A stretch of DNA of 43,581 nt, taken from the NCBI RefSeq assembly GCF_009911645.1, contig NZ_QWKI01000125.1, positions 1 to 43,581 of the forward strand, given 5' to 3'. The position numbers and the translations under genes are program-made. Below, in pieces: positions 1 through 8,046 of the stretch. Origin of the DNA: Pseudoflavonifractor sp. 60. GTDB lineage: Bacteria; Bacillota; Clostridia; Oscillospirales; Oscillospiraceae. Within the stretch, counting starts at the first letter, position 1. The number at the start of each line of letters is the position of its first letter. Below the pieces are notes generated by a model. It did not search any database. It was given only the letters and a program-made list of their open reading frames with translations, and was not told the origin of the DNA.

Positions 1-416
1 CTGCGGAACTCTTTCTTAAACCCTCCTGACTCCTCCTTTTTCTTTTTTGTTGCACTTCATTGACAATCTGCCCTCCGGCGAAGCCGGTGGGGATTGACCG
101 TCAGAAGCAATTCTAAGGTCCCAGGGTCGTGCGCTGTAAAACGACAATCCCCCGCCCTCGCGTCGCTCGGGCACCCCCTTTGCCAAAGGGGGCAAGCGGC
201 TGCGCCGCTTGGGGGACGCCGGGCTGTACCTCTTGGACAAGGGAGCGGGGCAGTCACATGGGGCGTTTTATAACATAATATCAAACTACCGCGCAAAAAT
301 CCTCGTGACCGGGTGGAGTACCTGCGATTATGGCAAGAGTGTCAGAGCTTTGCTTCTTTTCTTTTCAAAGAAAAGAAGGCCTGTCCGGCGAGGACAAAAT
401 GACAAGGAGGAATTGC
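1..416. other. Non-coding leader with two hairpins before phage-like operon
   Basis: I see no convincing gene here. Two adjacent perfect hairpins stand out: 174-192 (CCCCCTTT / AAAGGGGG) and 194-210 (AAGCGGC / GCCGCTT). Such stacked GC hairpins look like dispersed intergenic repeats rather than a single terminator, because no T-tract follows. The segment 250-330 is AT-richer and could hold the operon promoter, but I cannot define convincing -35 and -10 boxes. No terminase gene is found directly upstream of the portal gene, where it usually lies. Confidence 0.5.
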
Positions 417-1556
417 ATGAAGTGGTGGAAGCAAAAGCGAAGAGAGCCCCCTGCTCCCGTGGTTCAGGTGCGGCAGGGGGCGGGGAACCCTTTCGGTATG
501 CTGGACCGGTACGTCCCCCTGCACACCGGGGAGACCGCCCTGTACCGGGCCATCCGGGAGGGGATTCCCATTGTGGACGCCGCCATCTGGAAGCTAACCC
601 GGCTGTGCGGCGGCGTGGGGGTGAAGTGCGCCGGCTCCGAGGCTCAGGCCGGGCTGGAGCGGTTCTTTCAGACGGTGGATATCGGCTGGGGTCAGAGGGG
701 AGTGCAAGCCTTTCTGGACCGCTATCTGGACGACCTGTTTACCTGCGGCCACGCCCTGGGGGAAATTGTGCTCACCAGAGACGGCGGGGATATTGCCGCT
801 TTGTTGTGTGCGGACCCGGAACAGGTCGAGGTGAAAATCGGGGACAGCCCCCTGGACTTCCGCCTGTGCCAGGCGGGGTTGGGGGAGGACCGGGAGCTGC
901 CCTGGCAGGACCTGCTCCTCTTCACCCCCTTCCAGCCCACGGCGGACGCCCCCTGCGGGGTGTCGCTGCTGCGGTCCATGCCCTTTCTGACAGGCATCCT
1001 GCTGAAGATCTTCCAGGCTACCGGGCAGAACTGGGAGCGGGCCGGCAACCTGCGCTTCGCCATGGTGTACAAGCCAGGCGAGGGAGAGGATACCTTTGCC
1101 CAGGAGCGATGCAATCTCCTGGCTCAGGAGTGGTCCGCTGCCATGCAGGCGGGACGTGAGGGTAGCGTCCGGGACTTTGTGGCGGTGGGCGACGTGGACA
1201 TTCGGGTCATCGGCGCAGACAGCCCCGTGCTGGACAGTCAGGTCCCCGTGCGGCAGATCCTGGAACAGCTGGTGGCCCGCACCGGCATCCCGCCCTTTAT
1301 GCTGGGGCTGTCCTGGTCGTCCACCGAGCGGATGAGCGCCCAGCAGGCCGATATGCTCACCAGCGAGATCACCGCCATCCGCCGGGCCGTGGAACCCGCC
1401 TTGTGCCGGGTCGCGGAGCTGTGGCTGAGGCTCCACGGCTATGACCAGCGGGCGGAAATTTTCTGGGAGGACATTAATCTCCAGGACATTGTGGAGGAGG
1501 CCAGGGCGGAGCTGTACCGGGCCCAGACGGAAAAATTGAGGAGGGAAATCCAATGA
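417..1556 (+). CDS. Phage portal protein (XkdE/DUF935-like)
   Basis: Portal proteins form the dodecameric ring at the capsid vertex through which DNA passes and to which the tail attaches. The ATG at 417 is chosen because AAGGAGG lies at 404-410, six bases upstream; longer upstream readings have no such site. The 379-residue protein has an early helical part followed by a region with FLDRYLDDLFTCGHALGE and a C-terminal part with TGIPPFMLGLSWSSTERMSA, which is the pattern of the clip and stem region in Phage_portal family proteins. Length fits the shorter members of the family. Its stop overlaps the next start (ATGA), so it is the first gene of a translationally coupled operon whose order matches the PBSX xkdE-xkdU block. 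The assignment rests on motif pattern plus synteny. Confidence 0.85.
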   Translation: MKWWKQKRREPPAPVVQVRQGAGNPFGMLDRYVPLHTGETALYRAIREGIPIVDAAIWKLTRLCGGVGVKCAGSEAQAGLERFFQTVDIGWGQRGVQAFLDRYLDDLFTCGHALGEIVLTRDGGDIAALLCADPEQVEVKIGDSPLDFRLCQAGLGEDRELPWQDLLLFTPFQPTADAPCGVSLLRSMPFLTGILLKIFQATGQNWERAGNLRFAMVYKPGEGEDTFAQERCNLLAQEWSAAMQAGREGSVRDFVAVGDVDIRVIGADSPVLDSQVPVRQILEQLVARTGIPPFMLGLSWSSTERMSAQQADMLTSEITAIRRAVEPALCRVAELWLRLHGYDQRAEIFWEDINLQDIVEEARAELYRAQTEKLRREIQ

Positions 1557-2446
1557 ACATCATCAAAGAAGCCCAGGGAGGCGAGAGCGCGGCCCTGAGC
1601 GCCGGCGATTTGGAGCTGATCGGCGGGCTGGCCAGACGGCCCCTGAAACCGGAGGAGGTGTACACCTTCTCCGTGCGGCTGTGCGACAACGAAATCGACC
1701 GGGACTTTGAGCGCTTTACGACCGGGACCCTGGAGGAGCTGGCCCCCATGTTCGTGGGGAAGTGCGGCATCTTTGACCACCGGTGGTCGGCCCAGGGACA
1801 GGCGGCCCGGATCTACAAGACCAAGGTGGTCCGGGAGCCCCAGCGGCTTACCAGAGCCGGAGACGAATATTGCTGGCTGAAGGGATTTGCCTATATGATG
1901 CGTACCGACAGCACAAAGGACCTGATTGCCGAAATCGAGGGGGGCATCAAAAAGGAGGTCAGTGTGGGCTGCGCGGTGCGGCACTCCATCTGCTCTGTGT
2001 GCGGCGCGGACCGGATCGCCGCCGGCTGCGGCCACCAGAAGGGACAGGAGTATGGCGGCCAGCTGTGCTACGCAGCCCTGGAAGGGGCTGAGGACGCCTA
2101 TGAGTTCTCCTTTGTGGCAGTGCCCGCCCAGCCCCGGGCCGGGGTCGTCAAGAGCGCCTGCCGGGAGGAACGGGACCTGGAGCGGCTGGAACAGGAGGCC
2201 GCCCTGGGCCGGAGGTATCTGGAAAACCTCCGGGGCGAGGTGGTGCGGCTGGCTCTGCTGGCCGACCGGGAGCTGGATGGCCAGACCATAAAATCCTTGG
2301 CGGACAAGCTCTTGCCCGGGGAGCTGGAGGAGCTGCGCAAATCCTACGCCCGCCGGGCGGAAGAGCGGCTGCCGGTGAAGACGCAGCTGGCCTATGGAGA
2401 ACAGAATAAACTCCCCCAGGAGCGGGACAGCGCATTTATGATTTGA
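1553..2446 (+). CDS. Prohead maturation protease (XkdF/HK97-protease-like)
   Basis: This is the likely capsid-assembly serine protease that trims scaffold or capsid protein. The 297-residue protein has FDHRWS with His76, KKEVSVGC with Ser137, and EFSFVAVPAQP starting at Glu184, matching the His/Ser and E-S-x-V-x-x-P-A signature of HK97-type prohead proteases. A Cys/His cluster follows the serine (Cys147, Cys150, Cys159, His161) and may bind zinc; a similar knuckle occurs in XkdF-type proteins as I recall them. The tail beyond residue 200 is Arg/Glu-rich and helical, resembling a scaffold extension. It overlaps the portal gene by four bases and lies directly before the capsid gene, as expected for a protease-capsid pair. 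Confidence 0.8.
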   Translation: MNIIKEAQGGESAALSAGDLELIGGLARRPLKPEEVYTFSVRLCDNEIDRDFERFTTGTLEELAPMFVGKCGIFDHRWSAQGQAARIYKTKVVREPQRLTRAGDEYCWLKGFAYMMRTDSTKDLIAEIEGGIKKEVSVGCAVRHSICSVCGADRIAAGCGHQKGQEYGGQLCYAALEGAEDAYEFSFVAVPAQPRAGVVKSACREERDLERLEQEAALGRRYLENLRGEVVRLALLADRELDGQTIKSLADKLLPGELEELRKSYARRAEERLPVKTQLAYGEQNKLPQERDSAFMI

Positions 2447-2469
2447 TTGATTAAAGGAGGATACACAGC

Positions 2470-3483
2470 ATGGCTTTTTACTACGACAATCTGAAGCTGG
2501 ACAAGGGGATGTATCAGGAGGCGGGCCGCTCCTTCAGCCAGGTGCTGGAGAGCCAGGACCCCAGTGAGCGCTACAAGGGGACCGGTCTGGAGGGGCTGGA
2601 CGCCTTCCAGCGGCAGCTGAAACGGTTCGACATCAAAGTGAAGGGTGCGGCCAGCGACGTGGTGGAGAAGTTCTTCCAGACCTCCGACGCCGCCGTACTC
2701 TTCCCCGAGTACATCGCACGCACCGTGCGCCAGGGGATGGAGGAGGGGGATATCCTCCCCCACATCACCGCCGCTGTCACCAAATTCGAGGGCCTGGACT
2801 ACCGCTCCATTACCTCTGAGGCCGGCGGGGAGGAGAAGGAGCTGAAACCGTTGGCCGAGGGTGAGGCTATCCCGGAGACCACTGTGAAGGTACAGTCTAA
2901 CCTGGTGCGGCTGCACAAGCGGGGCCGGATGCTGGTGGCCAGCTATGAGGCGGTCCGCTTCCAGAAGCTGGACCTGTTCTCCGTGACCCTGCGGCAGATC
3001 GGCGCACACATTGCCCGGGCCCAGCTGGAGGACGCGGTGAATGTGCTTATCCACGGCGACAACGGGGAAAACGCCGCGGAAGTGACCAGGCTGGAGGCGG
3101 AGACCCCCTTTGACTACAACGCCCTGGTGGACTTCTGGGCCCGTTTCGACCCCTATGAGATGAACGCCCTGCTGGTGTCCGGCGACGTGCTGGTGCAGAT
3201 GCTGAAAATGCCCGAGTTCCAGAATCCCCTCACCGGCCTCAACTTCCAGGGCACCGGCAAGCTGACTACCCCCCTGGGGGCCAATCTGCTGCGTACCAGT
3301 GTACTGCCCGCCAGGACTGCTATCGGCCTGGACAAGCGCTTTGCCCTGGAGATGGTGCGCAGCGGCGGCGTGATGGTGGAGTATGACAAGCTCATCGACC
3401 GCCAGCTGGAGCGGGCCGCTATTACCGAGATCAGCGGCTTTACCAAGATCTTCCCCCAGGCCAGCCGGGTCCTGGAGCTGTAA
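2470..3483 (+). CDS. Major capsid protein (XkdG-like, HK97 fold)
   Basis: The predicted shell subunit has 337 residues, which is typical of this class. It begins at ATG 2470 after AAAGGAGG (2453-2460). An N-terminal helical segment of about 60 residues precedes AAVLFPEYIARTVRQGM and DILPHITAAVTKFEGLDYRS, then a basic strand-rich part (VRLHKRGRMLVASYEAVR), which resembles the E-loop and spine helix region of XkdG and Mu-type capsids. The C-terminal LDKRFALEMVRSGGVMVEYDKLIDRQLERAAITE is a familiar end pattern for phage capsid proteins. Position after the protease supports the call. No cleavage site is obvious by eye. Confidence 0.85.
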   Translation: MAFYYDNLKLDKGMYQEAGRSFSQVLESQDPSERYKGTGLEGLDAFQRQLKRFDIKVKGAASDVVEKFFQTSDAAVLFPEYIARTVRQGMEEGDILPHITAAVTKFEGLDYRSITSEAGGEEKELKPLAEGEAIPETTVKVQSNLVRLHKRGRMLVASYEAVRFQKLDLFSVTLRQIGAHIARAQLEDAVNVLIHGDNGENAAEVTRLEAETPFDYNALVDFWARFDPYEMNALLVSGDVLVQMLKMPEFQNPLTGLNFQGTGKLTTPLGANLLRTSVLPARTAIGLDKRFALEMVRSGGVMVEYDKLIDRQLERAAITEISGFTKIFPQASRVLEL

Positions 3484-3485
3484 AC

Positions 3486-3839
3486 ATGGAGCGGGAGATT
3501 TTGTCCCTGTGCAGGGCAATGGGGGCCGGAGAGGAGCAGGAGGAACTGACCCTGCTGCTGGTCCAGGCGGTTTGCAGGCAGTTGGCCGCACGGCTGCGGG
3601 AGGGGACCCTCCCCCAGGACTGCGGCCCCGCCTTCCCCCTGGCCGCCGCTATGCTGGTGATGGACCGGCTGTCCCGGATGGCAAAGAGCGGCGGCAAGAT
3701 CGCCTCCTTTACCGCCGGGGACCTGACCATCCGCCAGGAGACGGGGGGCGCCGGAACACAACTCTCTGACCATGCGGAAGTGCTGCTGGGGCCGTGGCTG
3801 AGAGACAGAGGATTCTTTTTTCAGGGGGTTGAGGGCTGA
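3486..3839 (+). CDS. Head-tail connector-like protein (YqbG position)
   Basis: A 117-residue mostly helical protein that begins two bases after the capsid stop, at ATG 3486. Motifs such as LLLVQAVCRQLAARLREG and FPLAAAMLVMDRLSRM suggest a helical bundle of the kind seen in gp6/gp15-like head-tail adaptors. The sequence alone does not identify a family. The position, immediately after the capsid in a PBSX-like order, corresponds to YqbG-type completion proteins. Its stop overlaps the next start by one base, so expression is coupled to the operon. Confidence 0.55.
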   Translation: MEREILSLCRAMGAGEEQEELTLLLVQAVCRQLAARLREGTLPQDCGPAFPLAAAMLVMDRLSRMAKSGGKIASFTAGDLTIRQETGGAGTQLSDHAEVLLGPWLRDRGFFFQGVEG

Positions 3840-4156
3840 TGGAACAAGCTTGGCGGGGGCTGCTGGCACAATACGGACAGCCTGTGACCCTGCGCAGCGG
3901 GGAGTATGAGACCGCAGTCCGGGCGTTTGTCCAGCCGCTGCTGGAGGGGAAAAGCCAGCAGCTCCCCGCCCCTCTGGGCCTGGAGCGGCAGGACCGGTTC
4001 CGCTACCTGGGACCGGCGGACTGTCCCCTGGACCTGGATACCCTGGTGAAGTGGAAGGGGACCATCTATCGGGTTTGCTCCGCCCATCTGGTGGGGGAGG
4101 GTGTTTGCCCCCACTGGCGGGCGGTGCTGGCCCCCAGAGAGGAGAGTGCGCTGTGA
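3839..4156 (+). CDS. Head-tail joining protein (XkdH/YqbH position)
   Basis: A 105-residue protein that starts at ATG 3839, sharing the A of the upstream stop. It has a beta-rich pattern (PVTLRSGEYETAVRAFVQPL and LDLDTLVKWKGTIYRVCSAHL) consistent with the small beta-barrel stoppers that close the portal channel. In PBSX-type loci the second gene after the capsid encodes this stopper. The C-terminal VCPHWRAVLAPREE resembles the end of such stoppers. The function is inferred mainly from size, secondary structure impression and gene order. Confidence 0.55.
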   Translation: MEQAWRGLLAQYGQPVTLRSGEYETAVRAFVQPLLEGKSQQLPAPLGLERQDRFRYLGPADCPLDLDTLVKWKGTIYRVCSAHLVGEGVCPHWRAVLAPREESAL

Positions 4157-4656
4157 GTGCGGGACTGGAAAATATTCGCCAGGTGATGGCGGACTTCCTC
4201 CGGGAAAAGGGGATCTGCGCGGTGACCACTTGGCCCATGGAGCCCAGAGCAGAGCGGGACGGGCCGGTGGTAGCGGTGTCCCTGCGCAAATGCAAGGCCC
4301 AGCCGGCCAGCTTCCAGGACTACCTGGGGGAGCGGTATGACCCGGCGGCGGACCGGTGGGAGGAGCGCTTCGGAAAACGGGCGGAGCTCACCTTTGGTCT
4401 GGATATCTACGGCCCGGAGAAGGGGGACGGGGAGAAAATTCAGGCCGCCTTCGACAAACTGGCCGGGGCCCTGCTCCTGGGCGGACCGGAGGGGATGGAC
4501 CTGCGGGAGTTCTCCTGTGGGGAGACCGTCCGGGACGGGGAGAGCCGCCGGTTAAAACGGCACGTGGAGGCGGTCTGTAACGCATGGCTGTGTGCCGTCA
4601 CCGACGCAGGCGGCGGATTTATCGATTTTGAATTGAGAGGTGTGATGAGACAATGA
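4153..4656 (+). CDS. Tail completion/terminator-like protein (XkdJ position)
   Basis: The start is the GTG at 4153, which overlaps the upstream stop as GTGA; a longer reading from 4051 would overlap the preceding gene by about 100 bases. The resulting 167-residue protein has a helical start (GLENIRQVMADFLREKGI), then alternating strands with VVAVSLRKCKAQPASF and AELTFGLDIYGPEKGDGEKI. This alpha-beta pattern fits tail terminator proteins of the gpU/XkdJ kind, which cap the tail tube. Its own stop overlaps the sheath start (ATGA). Confidence 0.5.
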   Translation: MSAGLENIRQVMADFLREKGICAVTTWPMEPRAERDGPVVAVSLRKCKAQPASFQDYLGERYDPAADRWEERFGKRAELTFGLDIYGPEKGDGEKIQAAFDKLAGALLLGGPEGMDLREFSCGETVRDGESRRLKRHVEAVCNAWLCAVTDAGGGFIDFELRGVMRQ

Positions 4657-5711
4657 GTATTTCCGTGCATCAGCGTCCGGGGGTGTACTCCTCCTATGAC
4701 GCGTCCGCAGTGGTCAGCGGATCCGGAACCGGCAGGCTGGTGGGACTGGTGGGAATCAATCACCAGGCCCCCGCCGGGGAGGTCCTGACGGTGACCAGCT
4801 ACGACCGGGCGGTGGCCCTGTTTGGTTCCCAGGGGAGCGAGGATATGGCGGAGCTCATCCGGCTGGCGCTGAAAAATGGGGCCTCCGGAGTGGCGGCCGT
4901 TCCGGTGGCCGACAGGAGCGGCTATGAGGCGGCCTTTGCCAAGCTGGCCGGGGTTGAAAACATTGCCCTGGTTTTGTGTGACAGCACCGATGTGGAGGTG
5001 CAGAAAAAGATGCGGGACAGCGTGGTTTCCGCCTCTGAGCTGCGCCGGGAGCGGCTGTGCGTGGCCGCAGGGGCCAAGGAGGAGAGCGTGGAGGAGCTGA
5101 TTGCCCGGGCCGGAGAGCTCAACCACGAACGGGCGGTCCTGGCGGCTCCCGGCGGTCTGGATGGCCAGGGGAACCCCATCTCCGGACTGCCTCTGGCCGC
5201 CGCCATTGCGGGGGTTATCGCCGGGGAGGGCGACCCGGCTGTTCCTCTGGGCGGCGCACGGCTCCAGGGACTCCATGGGCTGTCCAGCCGGCTGGAGGAC
5301 AACGACATCGACCTGCTGGTGCTGGGTGGGGTCACACCGGTGGAGAGCCTGGGGGGTGTGGTCAGCGTGGTGCGGGGCGTGACCACCCGGACCAGCACCG
5401 CGGGGACGGCGGACGCCTCCTGGAGGGACCTGTCCGCCATCCGCGTGGTGGACGACGTGATCCCCAGTCTGCGCACCGCCCTGCGCAGCAAGTTCTATCG
5501 GGCCAAGAACACCGCCCAGAGCCGGGGGGCGATCCGGGCCCAGGTGGTGCTGGAGCTGGAGAACAAGCTGACCCGGGAGATCATCACCGATTACGACGGC
5601 GTGTCGGTGGCCGCCGACCCGGAGGACCCTACCCGGTGTCTGGTGGACTTCTCCTTCGCTGTCGCCCACGGGCTGAACCAGATTTGGCTGACGGCGCATA
5701 TCACCGTATAA
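4653..5711 (+). CDS. Contractile tail sheath protein (XkdK-like)
   Basis: The sheath surrounds the tail tube and contracts to drive it through the target envelope. The 352-residue protein opens with QRPGVYSSYDASAV, the usual P-G-V-Y start of sheath proteins. It continues with a GTxxGLVGIN-like strand and the domain with RAVALFGSQGSEDMAELIRLALKNGA. It ends with a strand-rich C-terminus (FSFAVAHGLNQIWLTAHITV) of the type that exchanges strands between sheath subunits. It is shorter than many sheaths (400-490 residues) but close to small PBSX/Mu-type ones. It is the clearest evidence that this locus encodes a contractile tail. Confidence 0.88.
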   Translation: MSISVHQRPGVYSSYDASAVVSGSGTGRLVGLVGINHQAPAGEVLTVTSYDRAVALFGSQGSEDMAELIRLALKNGASGVAAVPVADRSGYEAAFAKLAGVENIALVLCDSTDVEVQKKMRDSVVSASELRRERLCVAAGAKEESVEELIARAGELNHERAVLAAPGGLDGQGNPISGLPLAAAIAGVIAGEGDPAVPLGGARLQGLHGLSSRLEDNDIDLLVLGGVTPVESLGGVVSVVRGVTTRTSTAGTADASWRDLSAIRVVDDVIPSLRTALRSKFYRAKNTAQSRGAIRAQVVLELENKLTREIITDYDGVSVAADPEDPTRCLVDFSFAVAHGLNQIWLTAHITV

Positions 5712-5778
5712 GCGTCCGAGCCGTAGCGAACAGCGCGGATGAATCTGGAAACCCCATCATTTTGCAAGGAGGGATTTT

Positions 5779-6168
5779 ATGAGCATTGCGGGATTTCCGA
5801 CCAGCAGTGATATCTATCTGGAGGTGGACGGGATGCGGGTCGCGGTGGTCCAGAGCTACGCCGCCAAGACCACCAAGAACAGCACGGCGGTGGAGGCCTT
5901 CGGTGAGGCGGAGCCGGTGGCCACCGTCCCCGGGCAGGCCGCCCACGTCATTGAGCTGACCCGGCTCTACGCCACCGATGAGGCCATCCGGGACGGGGTC
6001 GACTTCTACTCCCTGGAAAACTTCTCCCTGGTTATCTGCAAACCGGACCGGAAAATTATCTACTCCGACTGCCAGTGGAGCGCCATTCAGGAGAGCGCCA
6101 ACATTGGGAGCATGGTGCTGGAAAAGGTGACCCTGGTGGCCTCCCGGCGGATTGAGACGGGGGTGTGA
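5779..6168 (+). CDS. Tail tube protein (XkdM-like)
   Basis: A 129-residue protein with SD AAGGAGGG at 5765-5772 and ATG at 5779. It has the all-beta pattern of Hcp-like tube subunits: DIYLEVDGMRVAVVQSYAAK at the start and IGSMVLEKVTLVASRRIETG at the end. The E-x-V-T-L-V-A-x-R ending is typical for PBSX and Mu tube proteins. It follows the sheath gene directly, as is normal for contractile tails. The 67 bases between the two genes contain no further gene. Confidence 0.8.
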   Translation: MSIAGFPTSSDIYLEVDGMRVAVVQSYAAKTTKNSTAVEAFGEAEPVATVPGQAAHVIELTRLYATDEAIRDGVDFYSLENFSLVICKPDRKIIYSDCQWSAIQESANIGSMVLEKVTLVASRRIETGV

Positions 6169-6554
6169 CCGTGGTACTGTCTATGTTGGCGGGGCGGGAC
6201 CGGATGTCCCTAGGAAACGGCTTCGACCTGCGGCTGCTGTCGGCGCTGGAGGTGCTCCAGGCCCGGCGGGAGGCCCGGGAGCTGGCTTCCGGAGACCGGG
6301 AGCGGGCCCTGTGCTCCAACGCCTGCCTGCTGGCCCGGGCGCTGGAGAAGTCGGAGGACCACACCCCCGTGTTTGCCGGGGGGCAGGAGGTGCTGGCCGG
6401 GCTGACAGTGGAGGAGATCGCCTCTCTGGCCGGACGGTGGAGCGCCTTCCGGAGGGAAAACGACCCGGGGCTGGACCTGTCCCGGGAGGAGCTGGAACAC
6501 GTAAAAAAAAACTCCGCAGCGACCCCGGACAGCGGCTGCGGTGGCGGGTCCTGA
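6165..6554 (+). CDS. Tail assembly chaperone, unshifted product (XkdN/gpG-like)
   Basis: The zero-frame product has 129 residues and starts at GTG 6165, which overlaps the tube stop as GTGA. It is helical and acidic (LRLLSALEVLQARREAREL; LTVEEIASLAGRWSAF), as tail assembly chaperones are. It sits exactly between the tube gene and the tape-measure slot, where phages encode a G/GT chaperone pair. Near its end it carries the slippery run at 6506-6512. If ribosomes do not slip, translation ends at TGA 6552-6554. Confidence 0.75.
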   Translation: MTVVLSMLAGRDRMSLGNGFDLRLLSALEVLQARREARELASGDRERALCSNACLLARALEKSEDHTPVFAGGQEVLAGLTVEEIASLAGRWSAFRRENDPGLDLSREELEHVKKNSAATPDSGCGGGS

Positions 6555-6799
6555 GAGATTTCGGCGCTCTGCCCACAGAGAAGCGGGCCAGAGCGATGAA
6601 GGAACGGGACTTTCTGTGGTGTCTGGCCAACGGTCTGCTGGACCGGGAGGAGAAGCTGGAGGGGCTGTGTCCCAGCTGCCGGACCAGGGCGCTGGAGCGG
6701 CGCTGTCCCGTCTGCGGCCGGGCGGAGGAGGACTGTGAGGTCAATTCCTCCTTCGACCCGGCCCGCTTTGAACAGCTGAAGGAGGGAAGCCGTGACTGA
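6165..6799 (+). CDS. Tail assembly chaperone, -1 frameshift fusion (gpGT-like)
   Basis: The frame -1 relative to the chaperone stays open from before the slip site to TGA 6797-6799 and has no good start of its own. A -1 slip at A AAA AAC (6506-6512) would give a 211-residue fusion: 116 residues of chaperone plus 95 new residues. The extension contains CPSCRTRALERRCPVCG, a four-cysteine zinc-ribbon pattern, then an acidic tail. Lambda G/GT and many contractile phages use the same mechanism; the longer form is thought to bind the tape-measure protein. The fusion itself is an inference; the slippery heptamer and open -1 frame are visible. Confidence 0.75.
6485..6541 (+). promoter_or_regulatory. 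Programmed -1 ribosomal frameshift signal
   Basis: The heptamer A AAA AAC at 6506-6512 is in the correct phase of the chaperone reading frame (codons GTA AAA AAA AAC from 6501). A perfect 7-bp stem CCGCAGC (6514-6520) / GCTGCGG (6535-6541) follows, only one base after the slip site. An SD-like GGAGGAG at 6485-6491 lies 14 bases upstream. Both flanking elements are known to stimulate bacterial -1 frameshifting, although the hairpin spacing is shorter than usual. Confidence 0.75.
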
Positions 6800-7448
6800 C
6801 TATCTGGAGGAACTGTTGGAGGACGCCGGCGTGCTGCTGGAAGAGGTGAAGCGGCTGGAGAGGAGCGGGGCCGTCCCCCTTTCGGAGGAGGCACCGAGGT
6901 TTTTGCCGCTGCCGGGAGAGAGAGGAAACAGAGGGCGGAACACCCGGGAGGATGCCGCTGTGTTTGCGGAGGAGAGCCGCCCGGAGGGGGAAGCGGCAGA
7001 GGTCCAGACACGGCGGGCGCTGGAGGAGCGCTTTTCCTCAGGAGAGAGACCGGGCGAGACCGGCCAGGTGGACGCGCCGAAGGGGGAGACGGCGAGGGAG
7101 CTGGTCCCGGAGGAGCCTGACGCCCGGGAGACGGGGGACGTCCCACTGCTGGAGGAGCTGGCGCGGCTGGAGCGGGCGGCGGCGGTGCTGGAGGGGAGTG
7201 GACTGGAACGGACGCAGACCTTTTTGCCGGAGCAGAGAGGAGAGAGACGGACGGACTATCCCCTGGCGCTGGTCCGAGGCGGCGGAAACGTCCCGCCTGA
7301 GCTGGAGCCTCCGGAGAGATGGGGCGGGCGGAGCTGGCCCGAGAATGCTCAGGATTCCTCCGGCGGGGCCCTGAGCCTGGCGGAACAGACCGACCAGGCC
7401 TTCCGCCGGGACAGCCGCCGGTATGACGGGGGCTTCAGCCTCTATTGA
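6792..7448 (+). CDS. Acidic coiled-coil protein in the tape-measure position
   Basis: I do not recognise a family. The start is GTG 6792, just inside the end of the chaperone fusion. The 218-residue product is rich in Glu and Arg with two related helical stretches, LEELLEDAGVLLEEVKRLER near the start and PLLEELARLERAAAVLEGSG in the middle. In the PBSX order the gene between the chaperone (xkdN) and the LysM protein (xkdP) is xkdO, the tape measure, normally above 600 residues. If this is the tape measure, it is extremely short, and a tail of roughly 30 nm would be implied by the usual 0.15 nm per residue rule. It might instead be an unrelated accessory protein that replaced a lost tape measure. 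Confidence 0.5.
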   Translation: MTDYLEELLEDAGVLLEEVKRLERSGAVPLSEEAPRFLPLPGERGNRGRNTREDAAVFAEESRPEGEAAEVQTRRALEERFSSGERPGETGQVDAPKGETARELVPEEPDARETGDVPLLEELARLERAAAVLEGSGLERTQTFLPEQRGERRTDYPLALVRGGGNVPPELEPPERWGGRSWPENAQDSSGGALSLAEQTDQAFRRDSRRYDGGFSLY

Positions 7449-7479
7449 GACGGTGGAGAGCTTTGAGAGGAGTGATGGC

Positions 7480-8046
7480 ATGAATCTTTCGCCCATGCGG
7501 TATCGCGGCTACACCTGGCCCCACAACCCTAGGGTGTATACCATCGAATACAACCGGACTATGGCCGCTCACAAGATCCCCTTCGGTCAGTACCAGCTCC
7601 AGGACCTGGGGCGGAGCAGCCGGATCATGAGAGGGGAGGGAGAGTTTGTGGGCGAGGGGGCTTACAGTCAGTTCGGACAGCTGGCCAACACCTTCTACGA
7701 GGAGGGGCCAGGACTGCTGGTCCACCCCCTGTGGCAGGCCGCCAGTGCCTATTTTGTCTCCCTGAAGGTGGAACAGGCCCCCAGACCTGACTATGTGCGC
7801 TACTCCTTCGAGTTTTGGGAGGGGAACGGCCCAGTAAATGGTATGGTGGTCCAAAGGATTGAGACAGCCCGCAGCAGCGGAGAGGCCCAGGGCAGCTCCA
7901 GCGCCTGTCATCGAGTCATAAAAGGGGATACCCTCTGGGCCCTGGCGCAGCGCTACGGCCTGTCCCTGGAGGAGTTGATTGCCCTCAATCCCCAAATCAA
8001 AAATCCAAACCTGATCCGGGTCGGGGAGGAGGTGCGGGTGCGTTGA
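7480..8046 (+). CDS. LysM baseplate/tail protein (XkdP-like)
   Basis: The start is ATG 7480 after a GAGAGGAG site. The 188-residue protein has an N-terminal baseplate domain (YTIEYNRTMAAHKIPFGQYQ; YSFEFWEG). A C-terminal LysM domain covers about residues 138-188, with VIKGDTLWALAQRYGLSLEE and NPNLIRVGEEVRV. XkdP of PBSX and gp53 of Mu-like phages combine these elements; LysM may anchor the baseplate hub or bind peptidoglycan during injection. It follows the tape-measure position and overlaps the next gene by four bases (TTGA), as in PBSX. Confidence 0.85.
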   Translation: MNLSPMRYRGYTWPHNPRVYTIEYNRTMAAHKIPFGQYQLQDLGRSSRIMRGEGEFVGEGAYSQFGQLANTFYEEGPGLLVHPLWQAASAYFVSLKVEQAPRPDYVRYSFEFWEGNGPVNGMVVQRIETARSSGEAQGSSSACHRVIKGDTLWALAQRYGLSLEELIALNPQIKNPNLIRVGEEVRVR

